DNA of 64,000 nt from contig CM051018.1 of the NCBI GenBank assembly GCA_027704905.1, positions 24,761,704 through 24,825,703 on the forward strand, given 5' to 3'. The DNA is from Muraenolepis orangiensis (lineage: Eukaryota; Chordata; Actinopteri; Gadiformes; Muraenolepididae). Both the position numbers and the translations under genes were made by a program. Numbering within the stretch: the first letter of the stretch is position 1; every line of letters starts with the position of its first letter. The notes beneath the pieces are model-generated. The model made no database searches. It had not been told where the DNA came from and saw nothing but the letters and a program-made list of their open reading frames with translations. Shown in pieces: positions 25,504 to 37,237 of this stretch.

Positions 25504-26265
25504 AAACCCTCTGTAAAGGAGCCCTCAGGCTGGCAATTCAAGTGATACAAGATACAAGATTTTTATTCTCCATTTGTAATAAATGTCCATTTACCATTTA
25601 CCACAGAGGTGTCATCATAGCATAAACAAAGGTCTCGATCATAATACTAATTATGGGTCCACACATGGTCTGTGGTCAATTTGTGATATCTTCACTCGTT
25701 ATGGGGTTGTGTGATTTTACTATACATCTCAAAGTCAGCTAATAAACTCTTGGAAAAGTCTTGGAAAGTCTATGATTGTATGATGGGTGTGGTCTGAAGC
25801 TCTTCCCCCCTCATTCTCTGTTTCCACCTGGAACAGGATGTTAGGAGTTACGTTTTGGATCCAAGCACACAACCCAATAAAACAGGTGGAAAGGGATGGG
25901 TATAAGTATTACTAAACGTTCATAATACTGTAGGCGGGAGGCAGGAGAGATGTCAGAGGGACTATAGCAGGAGGGAATGTAGAAGGGAAAACAAACTGGG
26001 TACTAAAATGCGGGAAAACAAGGTATGCAAAGCAGGGACAACGATCTGGCAGTGAGTGTGGAAGAAGTTTGGGTTTAAATAGGAAACGTGAATTGCAGGT
26101 GAATTGAATTAACCAATAAGCAGCTAAACAGAGGGATTTGCTGCAGCTAAAAAGAGGGCGTGGCAACCTTACTGGCGGGAGATTTCCGATGAGTGTGACA
26201 CAGGATGCTCGGAATGAGCGTTATTGGCGAGAAAGTGGGCGGGCAAAAAATCTGAAAAAATATCT
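25504..26265. other. LINE-type tail and unassigned sequence
   Basis: At 25540-25600 tgatacaagatacaagattt and ctccatttgtaat look like a minus-oriented LINE tail of the tcttgtat family. The remainder has no recognised feature. Confidence 0.45.
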
Positions 26266-27020
26266 AGCAGAACATATATCAAGTGGGTTGAACATATATA
26301 GAGTATGTTGAACATACTGTTTACCTAGCATGTTGAACATATATCGAGCATGTTGAACATATATCGAGCATGTTGAACATACTGTTTACCTAGCATGTTC
26401 AGATACATAGATCAGTTGAACATATATGTTGAACATATATCGAGCATGTTGAACATATATCGAGCATGTTGAACATACTGTATATCTAGCATGTTGAACA
26501 TATATCGAGCATGTTGAACATACTGTATATCTAGCATGTTGAACATATATCGAGCATGTTGAACATACTGTATATCTAGCATGTTGAACATATATCGAGC
26601 ATGTTGAACAATAGCTGTGACATACGTTACCTAGCATGTTGAACATATATCGAGCATGTTGAACATACTGTATATCTAGCATGTTGAACATATATCGAGC
26701 ATGTTGAACATATATCGAGCATGTTGAACATACGTTACCTAGCATGTTGAACATAGTATATCGAGCATGTTGAACATATATCGAGCATGTTGAACATACT
26801 GTATATCTAGCATGTTGAACATATATCGAGCATGTTGAACATACTGTATATCTAGCATGTTGAACATATATCTAGCATGTTGAACATACTGTATATCTAG
26901 CATGATGAACATATATCTAGCATGTTGATATTACTGTTTATCTAGCATGATGAACATACTGTATATCTAGCATGTTGATGTTACTGTATATCTAGCATGT
27001 TGAACATACATCTAGCATGA
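26266..27020. repeat. Tandem array of agcatgttgaacatatatcg units
   Basis: About 40 units of 19-25 bp alternating agcatgttgaacatatatcg and agcatgttgaacatactgta. Each holds the near-palindrome ATGTTGAACAT. Confidence 0.94.
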
Positions 27021-27399
27021 TTCTTGGACATGGGTTTACTGTGTCAGGGTGAGAGGCTAAAATAGGAGTGTTTCTGATAGCTCAGCTAGAAGGTCAGGGC
27101 ATTCAGGAAAAGTTAAAGAAAAAGGACTGAATATATAAATCAATTAATAGTCGTGTTGTCAATCAATACTGTGGCCGGAGGCAGGAGTGACGTCAATGGG
27201 AGTGGAGGGCTGTAGGCTGTAGGGTCCGAGACAGAACGGCGAGGGTTTAACAGGATTGGCTGAGCTAGAAAGAGGGCGGGGCCCCCTAGGAGATCCCTGG
27301 TGGGCGTGAAAGAAACTTTGACATCTGTAAAACAAGCACCCTACCATCCTAGAGGCCCTCAGGAACCACCTCCTCACACTGGCTCCCCCTGCTAAACAC

Positions 27400-27600
27400 C
27401 CCCTCCATCCTATGACTCCACATTTAAATTATACTTGTATTTTTTAATGTTTTCATTTTTTTAATCTGTTTTATTCTGTTTTATTCTATCTATATAACTA
27501 TTCAATTATTTTACTGTATGTGCAATTTGACCATGTCTGTAAAGTGCCTTGGGCGTCCAGAAAAGCGCTAAATTAAATTGACTGTATTATTATTATTATT
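27400..27600 (+). mobile_element. LINE 3' UTR (cttgggcgtccagaaaagcg type)
   Basis: Ends tgtaaagtgccttgggcgtc, agaaaagcgctaaattaaat and tattattattatt, the widespread 3' terminus of a vertebrate LINE family. The upstream coding part is absent. Confidence 0.65.
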
Positions 27601-28369
27601 AAGTAAGTAGGTTGTGTGCCTACTTCTCACTGTACTAGCCAACTGAGAGACGTTTAAATGATACAGTTACAGTTTGTACCCGTTGCTGACACACATGTTG
27701 TGTCATGTGTGTCATTGTGTCAAAGCTCTACACCACACGAGACTCATGAGACACAACACTGGAGCCAAGCTTCTCACTTCTATGTCAAAATTAAATTCTG
27801 CTATCAAAACCTCACAATCCTTTGTCCTTTGAAAAAATCCATTGTCAAAATTGCCTTTTTGCATCTTAACGATACACACATCTCAATTACTCTTTCAAAA
27901 CAGAAACAACACACAGTATGTATACAGTATATATACAGTATACATATATAGATAATTAATATAACAAAAAGAACACAGAAAACACAAAAACATGGCTTGT
28001 ACTGTTTACCATTTTTTTTTACCAATAATTCCCCCATTTTTGGGGGAATTATTTGACTGTAAAAGTATATTGTAGAGATGAGTGGTGGTTCAGGATCCCG
28101 TCTGAGGCCTATTTGTAGTGCTGATGCTCAGACTGATCAATTATTCGATTACAGTTATTTTTCGATTGAATACACTCAAAAAATCAAAAGTTGATTACAC
28201 AATTATCAAAACTTTAGACTCAAGGAGCCACTTGTACACATCAGACACAGAAGTGTATCATGAGGCCACTTCCTTTCTACTCCAAAGCTCTGCCTGTCAA
28301 ATGACCACAACTATGAGCCCATTGGTAAACAACAGCCTTCAGGTGTGCAAGCACACGATTGCTTAGTGA
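27601..28369. other. No feature recognised
   Basis: AT-rich sequence with short open frames only. A hairpin-prone word aataattcccccatttttgg followed by gggaattattt lies at 28023-28052. Confidence 0.5.
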
Positions 28370-28735
28370 TTGCTTTTACCGTCAGCCAGGCGATACCTCA
28401 GTATCACGTGGTATCAAATAGAGTCAGATAGCTTCCACAGTCAGGCTGCTGAACAAGGGGCTATAGCATATAACAATGTATATTTTATTACATTGATTTA
28501 TATATACATATTGCTCTTTTTCTGTGCCGATATATTGCATTTTATAAATTGCATTTTTATTTATTTTATTTATTCTTTTATTCTATTCTGTTTTTATTCT
28601 TATTTTTATCTATTTTTTATCTTATTTTTATAACTGCTGTCTGTCGTCGGGTTTTGCACATAAGATTTTCACACACTGCTTTATACTTGTGTAAACTGTG
28701 AAGTGACAATAAACTGGACTTGACTTGACTTGATA
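28370..28735 (+). pseudogene. Severely 5'-truncated L2-type LINE
   Basis: Begins in the codons for L-P-S-A-R-R-Y-x-S-I, just before the ORF end, and continues through the 3' UTR to the cttgacttgacttg tail shared with the copies at 13.5, 37.2 and 46.4 kb. Confidence 0.85.
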
Positions 28736-28789
28736 GACACTTTAATCACTTTAATCAGGTTTACACAAACAGTGAAAATTAGTTCACTT

Positions 28790-30625
28790 GTCTTCAATCC
28801 AAATGGAAGGAGTCAGAAGAAGAAGAGTGAGGGGGAAGGGGAATCCACAAAAGACCAGAAGGAGGTAGAGGAAGAGGAAGAGGCCGTGCCTGAGGTAGAG
28901 GCCAAGGTGGAGGTGGAGTGGAGGTGGAGGTGGAGGTGGGGGTGGAGGTGGAGGTGGTGGTGGGGGTGGAGGTGGGGGTGGAGGTGGAGGTGGGGGTGGA
29001 GGTGGAGGTAGAGGTGGGGGTGGAGGTGGAGGTGGAGGTGGGGGTGGAGGTGGAGGTGGAGGTGGAGGTGGAGTGGAGGTGGAGGTGGAGGTGGGGGTGG
29101 GGGTGGAGGTGGAGGTGGGGGTGGAGGTGGAGGTGGAGGTGGAGGTGGAGGTAGAGGAAGAGGCGGAGGCCGTGCCTGAGGTAGAGGTGGAGTGGAGGTG
29201 GAGGTGGAGGTGGAGGTGGAGGTGGGGGTGGGGGTGGAGGTGGAGGTGGAGGTGGAGGTGGAGGTGGAGGTGGAGGTGGAGGTAGAGGAAGAGGCGGAGG
29301 CCGTGCCTGAGGTAGAGGCCGAGGTAGGCGGGTGGAGGTGAGGGAGGTGGGGTGGAGGTGGAGGTGGAGGTGGAGGTGGAGGTGGGGGTGGTGGAGGTGG
29401 AGGTGGAGGTGGGGGTGGAGGTGGTGGAGGTGGAGGTGGGGTGTAGGTGGAGGTGGGGGTGGAGGTGGAGGTGGAGGTGGAGGTAGAGGTAGAGGTGGAG
29501 GTGGAGGTGGGGGTGGGGTGGAGGTGGAGGTGGAGGTGGAGGTGGGGGTGGAGGTGGAGGTGGAGGTGGGGGTGGAGGTGGAGGTGGAGGTGGGGTGGAG
29601 GTGGAGGTGGAGGTAGAGGGGGTGGAGGTGAGGTGGAGGTGGGGGTGGAGGTGGAGGTGGAGGTGGGGGTGGAGGTGGAGGTGGAGGTGGAGGTGAGGTG
29701 GGGTGGGGGTGGAGGTGGAGGTGGAGGTGGGGGTGGAGGTGGAGGTGGAGGTGGGGGTGGAGGTGGGGGTGGAGGTGGAGGTGGAGGTGGAGGTGGGGTG
29801 GAGGTGGAGGTGGAGGTGGAGGTGGGGGTGGAGGTGGAGGTGAGGTGGAGGTGGAGGTGGAGGTGGGGTGGGGGTGGAGGTGGAGGTGGAGGTGGGGGTG
29901 GAGGTGGAGGTGGAGGTGGAGGTGGAGGTGGGGGTGGAGGTGGAGGTAGAGTTGACCATGTGGTGAACCATGGATTGACGCTTTAGCACTGTGATGTTGC
30001 ATAATTGCATAACCAAAACAGTTTGACATCTTTATTCACTGTATACTAGACCTATGCTGAACTAGCATTCTTTCACTGTATTTTCTTTCACTTTCACTTT
30101 CACTGTATTTCAGGGAATTTTACAGAAATCCTGCATGAATTAATATACATAGATGAAGCAGAGTTCAACCTCACACAAAGCAAGAAGGAGAGGCAGAATT
30201 ATCATTGGCCACAGTCCTCCAAATGCTGGGGTCCAGAACTGGTGAACTTTTGACACCATCCACAGCTTGCAGTACTATACTTTATTTTTACATTTTAACT
30301 GTACCTACTGAATATATATTAATATCCCTGCATATCCCTGCTCACTACCTGTTGAATACTTGTATACTTACCTGTATATATATATATACCTATAATTCTG
30401 CACATATATAAGTTACCAGGTACCATGGCTCCCCAAGTACCATGGCTCCCCAGGTACCATGGCTCCCCAGGTACCCCGCATTCAGGACCAAATCAGTGCG
30501 CTGTGCAAAGGATGGATTCCACATGGAAGGCGGTTCTTCCTACGCTGTCTTGCCCAATGACGATATATCGCCTTTGATGAAATTCTCTGGCCTGATCTAG
30601 CTATGAGAAGAGATAAAGTTTCGTT
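28790..30625 (+). pseudogene. Decayed Tc1/mariner-type element related to the 52.2-54.9 kb copy
   Basis: Four pieces appear in order. (1) At 28801 a short start M-E-G-V-R-R-R-R-V-R-G-K-G, then a Gly/Arg-coding stretch. (2) The GGTGGA array. (3) At about 30150, I-D-E-A-E-F-N-L-T matching V-D-E-A-G-F-N-L-T of the intact transposase, followed after a frameshift by R-R-R-G-R-I-I-I-G. (4) At about 30480-30605, a C-terminus with G-R-R-F-F-L-R-C-L-A-Q, stop, D-E-I-L-W-P-D-L-A-M-R-R-D matching R-A-F-F-P-R-C-L-A-M and D-E-V-L-W-P-D-P-A-R-R-R-D. The middle with the second catalytic Asp and the Glu is lost, partly replaced by a LINE tail (30290-30420) and a short catggctcccc repeat. Clearly dead. Confidence 0.75.
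28905..29955. repeat. (GGTGGA/GGGGGT)n purine-rich array, about 1.05 kb
   Basis: Almost purely G, A and T on the plus strand with GGAGGT and GGGGGT hexamers, interrupted by three copies of agaggaagaggcggaggccg-like text. Strong strand asymmetry; able to form quadruplex or triplex DNA. Long P/H/L- or G-rich frames in it are artefacts of the hexamer. Confidence 0.96.
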
Positions 30626-30819
30626 TTTTCTGTACTGTATTTTCATTTTTTTCAGATTGATTTATTTCATTATTTTTTTACTGTAATTGTAAACAGTACA
30701 GGATACAGTATTTGATGTGTTGTCTGATATTTGCTGAGCTTACAGTGTTACGCACACTTCTGTAGTAGCATGAAAACTAGGACATACTACTGTGTTCTAC
30801 TGTGTGTAAACACACAGTA

Positions 30820-31080
30820 GAATTTATTTATCTGCATTTATCCTATCCTAGTATTAGGAGCAGTGGGCAGCTTGTATACATACAGCTGCCCGGGGAGCAG
30901 TGTAGGGGTCTGGTGCCTTGCTCAAGGGCACCTCGGCAGTGCCCAGGAGGAGAACTGGCACCTTTTCCCAACTACCAGTTCTCACCCGGACTTGGTACGT
31001 TTCGGGGACTTGAACCGGCGACCTTCCGGTTTCCAACACAAGTCCCAACAGACTGAGCTACTGCCGCCCCCCCAAGCATG
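30820..31080 (-). mobile_element. tRNA-derived SINE, best-preserved copy
   Basis: On minus: agctcagtctgttgggactt (A box region), ggtcgccggttcaagtcccc (B box, close to the GGTTCRANNCC consensus), then tgcccttgagcaaggcacca and ctgcccactgctcctaatac to a short AT-rich tail. The tRNA-like head and core are uninterrupted. Confidence 0.85.
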
Positions 31081-31540
31081 GGTACAATTTGTTAAAGTTT
31101 TTATTACTTGTGTTATACCCAAAACACCCGCGGTACCTGATAGCAAAGTTTAGACATAGAAGTGAGATGCCTCACTCCAAGTTTGACATCTTATGTGGCT
31201 TGTGTGTCGAGTTTTGAAATATTGAGGCGAATTCCACTAAATGTGTGTAAGCAACGGTTAAAAGTTGTGCGTTAGGCAGAAAGTCAGAATGTGCAGCAGG
31301 AAAGAAGTACAAAAATAACAGAGAATGACAGTTATCCACCCATGGCTGGACAAATGCGTTGATTATATATCATGATTATTATTCTTTTTTAAATAATTAC
31401 ATTTAAAATAAATGTAAATGCACAAAGATACATCCATTTTCTGTAGAGGGTAGCATCCTACAGTTGACCCTGTACTTGCCAGTACATCTTCTCAATCGAG
31501 CCCTAACCTCCCAGTGACCTCTAGTAGCTCATGAAGCTAC
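31081..31540. other. No feature recognised
   Basis: AT-rich sequence without coding signal or repeat match inside the window. Confidence 0.5.
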
Positions 31541-31987
31541 AGGCCAGGACACACCGAGCTCACGGTCGGCGTGCATCAATTAGCACAAATTAGCGCAGAC
31601 GAAGCTCCGCCTTCTCCTGTCGACTTGTAATAAGTCGCACACGAACATACCACCGCACAGACGACTAGCACATACCTTGACCCTGCATGAGAGGAAATTA
31701 CTCTCCTCACCAGCAAGTGGCGGTAGTCTGTATTAGTCATTCAAAAAAGGAAAAACCGGGACTGCGGATATAAAGATTGCTTACTATTTTCTGTTAAATT
31801 AGAAAGTAAACACTGCAATAGATTCTAATCTGTACACAGGTCCACTTCCCACTGATACAGCAGTTAACGGACATATGGATCATTAACTCTTGACTCGTTT
31901 GCATGCTTTCGTCACTTTCGGTGCTCTTCTCCCGCTGATTGGTTCACGGTTCTCTCTCTAAACAGCCTCGCTCGGTGTGTCCCGGGC
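31541..31987. mobile_element. MITE-like segment with 13-bp inverted ends
   Basis: ggacacaccgagc at 31547-31559 is perfectly inverted at 31970-31982 (gctcggtgtgtcc), about 435 bp apart, with similar GC-rich bases outside it. No transposase lies between. Target duplications are not clear. Confidence 0.5.
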
Positions 31988-32956
31988 TTCACTAAAACCC
32001 TGATTAAGGCTAAGCATGCCACTACTTATCTTAGGGTAGGATACGGCACATTTGTAGATGAAGGCACCAACCCTATATATTGGGCTCATGTTGTATTTAT
32101 GTTTTTTATTTTTATATCAGGATCTGGCAACATTTATCTTTTATCACTGACATTTAAGGGACACATATACTGACAAACACAGAATTTATTGTTTTACTGG
32201 ATTAAATAATTAGGATTACTAATTTATGGACTTTAAATCATGTACACATATGAACTAGAGAGAGATAGGTCCAATTTGTTCATAAATGTGCACATTTACT
32301 TGCTCAGTCTTTTCATCCTTGAGGCATTGTTGAAGGGCTATGCCAAAGGGCATAGAAACTGATGAAACTTTACCAAATTATCAAGTCCAGATGACTGCAA
32401 TGGATTTGGCCGACCCAAGCAACATGAAGGCTGAGTCTTAAAAGGGTAAAGGGAGTTTTTTAACCTGAATTTTATTTTTCCATAATTTAGGTTCTTTCCA
32501 CAATTTTTGTATTGAGCAAGTTGCTCCAGCCATCGTCTGGGATGTAACCCTTTGGGGAAATTGCTTGTTTTTCGCTTGACAGACTGTTATTATAAGTTTA
32601 TAAATTAAGTTAAGTGAATTCAATTATTGAAAAGTGTAAAAAGTTACCCTTTTTATCCATTGTGGTCCAAAACCCTGCCTTTAGACATCAATGGAATCTT
32701 TCATTTGCTATACAGGAAGTTAAATAACTTTTGCCGTTGATCAAATATTGTTCCCCCTGAATCCTAGTTACCCGAATGTGTGTGTGTGTGTGTGTGTGAG
32801 ATGGGTTGTGGGAATAGAGATATGTGACCAAACTGGAAGTGTGTGAACGCAGACTCCTGGCCATAACACCACGTATTCCATCTGGCCGGATTGGAGCCAG
32901 TCACGTATTCAGGACCAAACAGTGCTTCAGAGCATAATCAATAAGCAGAATATGGA
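31988..32956. other. No feature recognised apart from a short TG run
   Basis: AT-rich; a TG run at 32778-32799. No gene or known repeat. Confidence 0.5.
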
Positions 32957-32960
32957 TTTT

Positions 32961-33001
<41 letters not shown>

Positions 33002-33290
33002 AAATACAAATACAAATAATACAAATAATACTAAAAATACTAATAATACGAAGAAGAAGAAGAAGAAGAAGAAGAAGAAGAAGAAGAAGAAGAAGAAGAA
33101 GAAGAAGAAGAAGAAGAAGAAGAAGAAGAAGAAGAAGAAGAAGAAGAAGAAGAGAAGAAGAAGAAGAAGAAGAAGAGAAGAAGAAGAAGAAGAAGAAGAA
33201 GAAGAAGAAGAAGAAGAAGAAGAAGAAGAAGAAGAAGAAGAAGAAGAAGAAGAAGAAGAAGAAGAAGAAGAAGAAGAAGAAGAATATAAA
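32957..33290. repeat. (ATA)n and long (GAA)n triplet array
   Basis: About 45 bp of AAT, 50 bp of CAAATA-type units, then about 235 bp (near 78 triplets) of GAA/AGA with two one-base slips. Purine-only strand, capable of intramolecular triplex. Confidence 0.97.
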
Positions 33291-33424
33291 TCAGCGCCCC
33301 TGTCCTTTAGTTTCTTGTGTTCTAGCTCCCCCTTGTGTTTCCAGAACGTCAGTGTCTGTTCTCTATGTGTTTGTGGGTTGTGGGTGTGTCACTTAATGAC
33401 TATCGGCTCCAGTCTACACACCTT

Positions 33425-33485
33425 GCCCTTACTACTACTACTTCTGTCTACAACTACTACTACTACTACTGTATACTACAACAGT

Positions 33486-33530
<45 letters not shown>

Positions 33531-33571
33531 GTCTACTACTACTACTACTGTCTACTACTACTACTACTAGT

Positions 33572-33615
<44 letters not shown>

Positions 33616-33639
33616 GTCTACTACTACTACTACTACTGT

Positions 33640-33674
<35 letters not shown>

Positions 33675-33676
33675 GT

Positions 33677-33711
<35 letters not shown>

Positions 33712-33754
33712 GTCTACTACTACTACTACTGTACTACTACTACTACTACTACTG

Positions 33755-33803
<49 letters not shown>

Positions 33804-33862
33804 GTCTACTACTACTACTACTGTCTTCTACTACTACTACTACTACTACTACTACTAGTAGT
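33425..33862. repeat. (CTA)n triplet array with tgt interruptions
   Basis: About 140 triplets of CTA/TAC broken by recurrent ctgtctac; a smaller block of the same type follows the LINE tail at 34243-34312. Confidence 0.97.
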
Positions 33863-34244
33863 AGTACTTTTTTTGCACTGTAAATTCTATTTCAAATTCT
33901 AATTCACTTTTCACTTTTCACATGTCACTTTTTCAGTATTCATCCGAGTTATTTATTAATATATTATTACTGCCAATTTGCACTATACGTATTGTTGTGT
34001 ATTGTATATACCTACGTATTACTGTAATAATACTGTAAATTTATCTTCATCTATCAATACATTTAGATTTCATTTAGAATTATTTTAACTATATTTTTGT
34101 TTATACTTGTTTATTTAGTTAGTTGTTGTTTTTGTTTTTTAGCTTAGGTATTAGTATTTTTGTGTGTGCATTTATTCCCCCTGTGTCAACTGTTGCACCT
34201 TAATTTCCCTCGGGATTAATAAAGTAATCTGAATCTGAATCTGA

Positions 34245-34245
<1 letters not shown>
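33863..34245 (+). mobile_element. LINE 3' UTR (ccctcgggattaataaagta tail)
   Basis: Matches in reverse the segment 41060-41440, which is attached to LINE coding sequence. The end is ctgaatctgaatctgaa repeats after aataaagta. Confidence 0.75.
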
Positions 34246-34301
<56 letters not shown>

Positions 34302-34312
34302 GTCTACTTCTA
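34243..34312. repeat. (CTA)n block
   Basis: About 20 CTA triplets starting immediately after the LINE tail. Confidence 0.95.
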
Positions 34313-34321
34313 CTACTACCA

Positions 34322-34545
34322 CTATCATTACATTACTTTACATTACAGTCATTTAGCAGACGCTTTTATCCAAAGTGATTTACAATAGTGTGTTTCAACA
34401 AAGGAAGGTGAGAGAACAACTCGTCACCAGAAGTCAAAAGTGCATTTCATTTCTAAAATGTCTCCAATAACTGAACCAGTGCTCAGGTAAAAAGTAGAAT
34501 AAGTTCAGGTAAAAGTACACTAAGGTAAAAGTACAATAAGAACCA
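34322..34545 (+). mobile_element. SINE-like repeat with 'catttagcagacgc' core
   Basis: Good copy of the 1661-1872 repeat over about 210 bp. 34546-35000 after it holds nothing recognised except an ATT run. Confidence 0.8.
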
Positions 34546-35179
34546 TGTGGAGCAGGTCTGCTGAAAGCTCCCTGGTTAGAAATAGAGGGTGAAATAGAGG
34601 GTCATTGTGACTGCTTGTTTTTTATTTTGGGGGTTTACAGAGTGTTTTCCACAGCTCGCCAACATTTCTGACTGCCAATTAACTCAACTCTCTGGGACTA
34701 ATAAACCCCCCTCATTATCTGCTACTTCTACTGCACCAGCTCGGTGGGCTGTTGCCATAATTCTTGTTAGATTCTAAACTGATCCGCCCCGAACCCGGCT
34801 TGCTGTTCTATTCTTTCTTTGCTGGCCCGTTTGGATTTTTCTTGTTTTTTGGTGATTTGGGGGATTCTTTTCCTTTGCCTGGATACCGACTTATGCACTG
34901 ATTGTTGACATTTTTTTATGTAATCTCTTGACTTTAATCTGATTGTCTTATAACCTCTTTATAATGTATGTTCCCCCTATTATTATTATTATTATTACGT
35001 TTAAAGGGATACTTTGTTCATTGCCACTCATTTGAAAAAGCACATAGGGCGATAAAACAGTAACTTCTAAATATACCTGAGTTGTTCACAAGCAACCGCT
35101 GCTATTTTCTATTTATTAAATTCTTTGGTTGTAAAAAATCTTTCTGAGCGAGTTGCCATTTTGTCTCCGAGCCACGCCG

Positions 35180-36570
35180 GTCTGCGTGGTGGGGGCAGCC
35201 ACATGGGGGATTGAGAGTCTTGTCCGGGAGGCCCAGCGCACCCATCCAGACCCAGGTAACGGCCCTGCTAACCGCATGTTCGTACCCGACACAGCTAGGT
35301 CCCCGGATCTCCAGTGGGCCCATTCCTCCTAGCTCACCTGCCATCCCGGCTTCGCTCGCACCTTGGCCTTCCTCAGGCAGAGTTTCTGGTTGCCCTCCAT
35401 GTCTCGGGACACCCAAGCCTTCGTGGCTGCCTGCGCAGTCTGCGCCCACAGCAAGGCCTTGCACCAACCTCCCTCTGGCCTGCTGCATCCGCTGCCTACT
35501 CCCAGCCGGCCTTGGTCTCACATCGCTGTCGACTTCATCACCGGTCTCCCGCCGTCAGCAGGTAACACCACGATCCTGATGATTGTCGACCGCTTTTCCA
35601 AGGTGCTTCTCCCCATTTCCTCCCGCTTCCGAAGCTTCCCTCTGCCAGGGAGACGCCGTTTTTCGGCTTCACGGGATCCCCCTGTACATCGTTTCCGCAG
35701 TTCTCGTCCCAGCTGTGGAAGGCCTTCTATCAGGCTCTGGGTGCCACCATCAGCCTCTCCTCCGGCTACCACCCCCAGTCCAATGGGCAAACAGAGCGGG
35801 CTAACCAGGACCTGGAGGCGGCCCTCTGCTGCATCACCGCTCGCCACCCGTCCTCCTGGAGCTCCCACCTTCCTTGCGTGGAGTATGCTCACAACTCCCT
35901 CACCAGCACCTCCACGGGTATGTCTCCGTTCCAAGCGTCATTAGGGTATCAACCCCCCCTGTTTCCCGCCCAGGAGGAGGAAGTGGCGGTGCCGTCGGTA
36001 CAGGTCCACCTCCAGCGCTGCCGCCGGATCTGGAGGACTGCGCAAGCTGCTCTCCTCCGCACGGCCCCCCTGGAACCAGCGCCTGACGGACCGCCGGTGG
36101 GTCCCTGCACCCACCTACCGACCTGGGCAGAAGGTGTGGCTCTCCTCCCGGGACCTGCCGCTACAGGTCCAGTCCCGGAAGTTGGCACCCCGGTACATGG
36201 GGCCCTACATCATGGACAAGGTCATCAACCCAGTCTCGGTTAGGCTAAAACTGCCTCCGGCCCTAAAGGTGCACCCCACGTTCCATGTATCCCTGCTCAA
36301 GCCTGTCTCCTCCAGCCCGTTATGCCCTCCCACCGAACCCCCTCCACCCCCCCCTGGATCATCGACGACCACCCTGCCTACACGGTGAAGAAGATTCTGG
36401 ACATTCGCCGCCGGGCCAGGGCTCCCAGTATTTGGTCGACTGGGAGGGACACGGCCCAGAAGAGCGGAGTTGGCTCCCGCGCCGGTACATCCTGGACCCG
36501 TCCCTTATCCGCGACTTCCACCGGGAACACCCCAACAAGCCGGGTGGGGCGCCTGGAGGCGCCCGTTGAG
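35180..36570 (+). pseudogene. Ty3/gypsy chromovirus integrase region, degenerate
   Basis: Begins at V-C-V-V-G-A-A-T-W-G-I-E, the RNase H-integrase linker. It continues with a zinc-binding H-P-G...C-A-V-C-A-H-S, the integrase core opening V-D-F-I-T-G-L-P, I-V-D-R-F-S-K, G-Y-H-P-Q-S-N-G-Q-T-E-R-A-N-Q (catalytic Glu context) and V-H-P-T-F-H-V-S-L-L-K-P. It closes with a chromodomain-like Y-L-V-D-W-E-G-H-G-P-E-E-R-S-W. A TAG at about 35330 and at least two frameshifts (about 35620-35700 and 36050) break it. Gag, protease, RT and RNase H are absent. Chromodomain integrases direct insertion in chromoviruses; this copy is dead. Confidence 0.8.
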
Positions 36571-36577
36571 GGGGGGT

Positions 36578-36897
36578 ACCGTCACGGTTGCGGTGGGTGA
36601 CAGGGGGCGTGGCCAAGGCACAGGTTTTGGCTGCGCACCTACACACCTGTCGGCCATTGCCGCTAATGGTAATCACCTCACCTGGGTGTATATATACCCT
36701 GGCGTCCCCTAACACCTTTGCTAGATCGTCCGTTTTCTCTCCCGATGCAACCATTCCAGGCTTCTGCTATCCAAACCCCTTGCCTGTCCCCGACCGTTCT
36801 ACTGAAGTTCCGACGAAATAAAGCTTCACGTTATCGGTTCACTGTGTCGTTCTTCAAAAGTCTCCGTTCTGGGTCCTACTAACTCTACCCCCTGACA
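36578..36897 (+). repeat. 3' LTR of the chromovirus fragment
   Basis: Follows a polypurine tract (ttgaggggggg) directly after the pol end. Contains a TATA-like gtgtatatatacc (36687-36699), a polyadenylation word gaaataaagc (36818-36827) and ends ccctgaca. Related LTRs lie at 55283-55852 and 63697-64000 (both minus). Confidence 0.7.
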
Positions 36898-37237
36898 CTG
36901 TGCTGTTATCACACTCTTCCCCGACAATGTGGCTCTCTATATTGGCAACAAATACAGTGTGTGTGGAGGTGGGTTCCAGTGCTTTTATCATACTCCGGGC
37001 TATGATCAAATTAGCATTAAAAGCATTAAACACTTAAATTCAATAGTTTCTTCCTCACTGGATGAATCACCTCGATAACTCCCCATTTAGCATGTGTACA
37101 ATGGAGCACTGATGACGTCAACGGCTTCATAGCGATCACATGACTAGTCAAAATGGCGGCGTCCAGTGCAATTACGATAAATGTTTCAATAAAAATCTAT
37201 TAAAAATACTAGATGAAGTCGGAAATCAACCATATTT

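Noticed and set aside
28784..30029. 410-codon minus-strand frames rich in Pro, His and Leu
   Set aside because: Complement of the GGTGGA array. The plus-strand reading shows transposase remnants around it, so the minus frames are shadows.
30820..31080. Possible functional tRNA gene
   Set aside because: A- and B-box-like words are present but no cloverleaf with acceptor stem closes; the downstream body shared with other copies shows a SINE.
32922..33902. 326-codon frame of poly-N, poly-K, poly-E and poly-Y
   Set aside because: Entirely from AAT, GAA and CTA triplet repeats.
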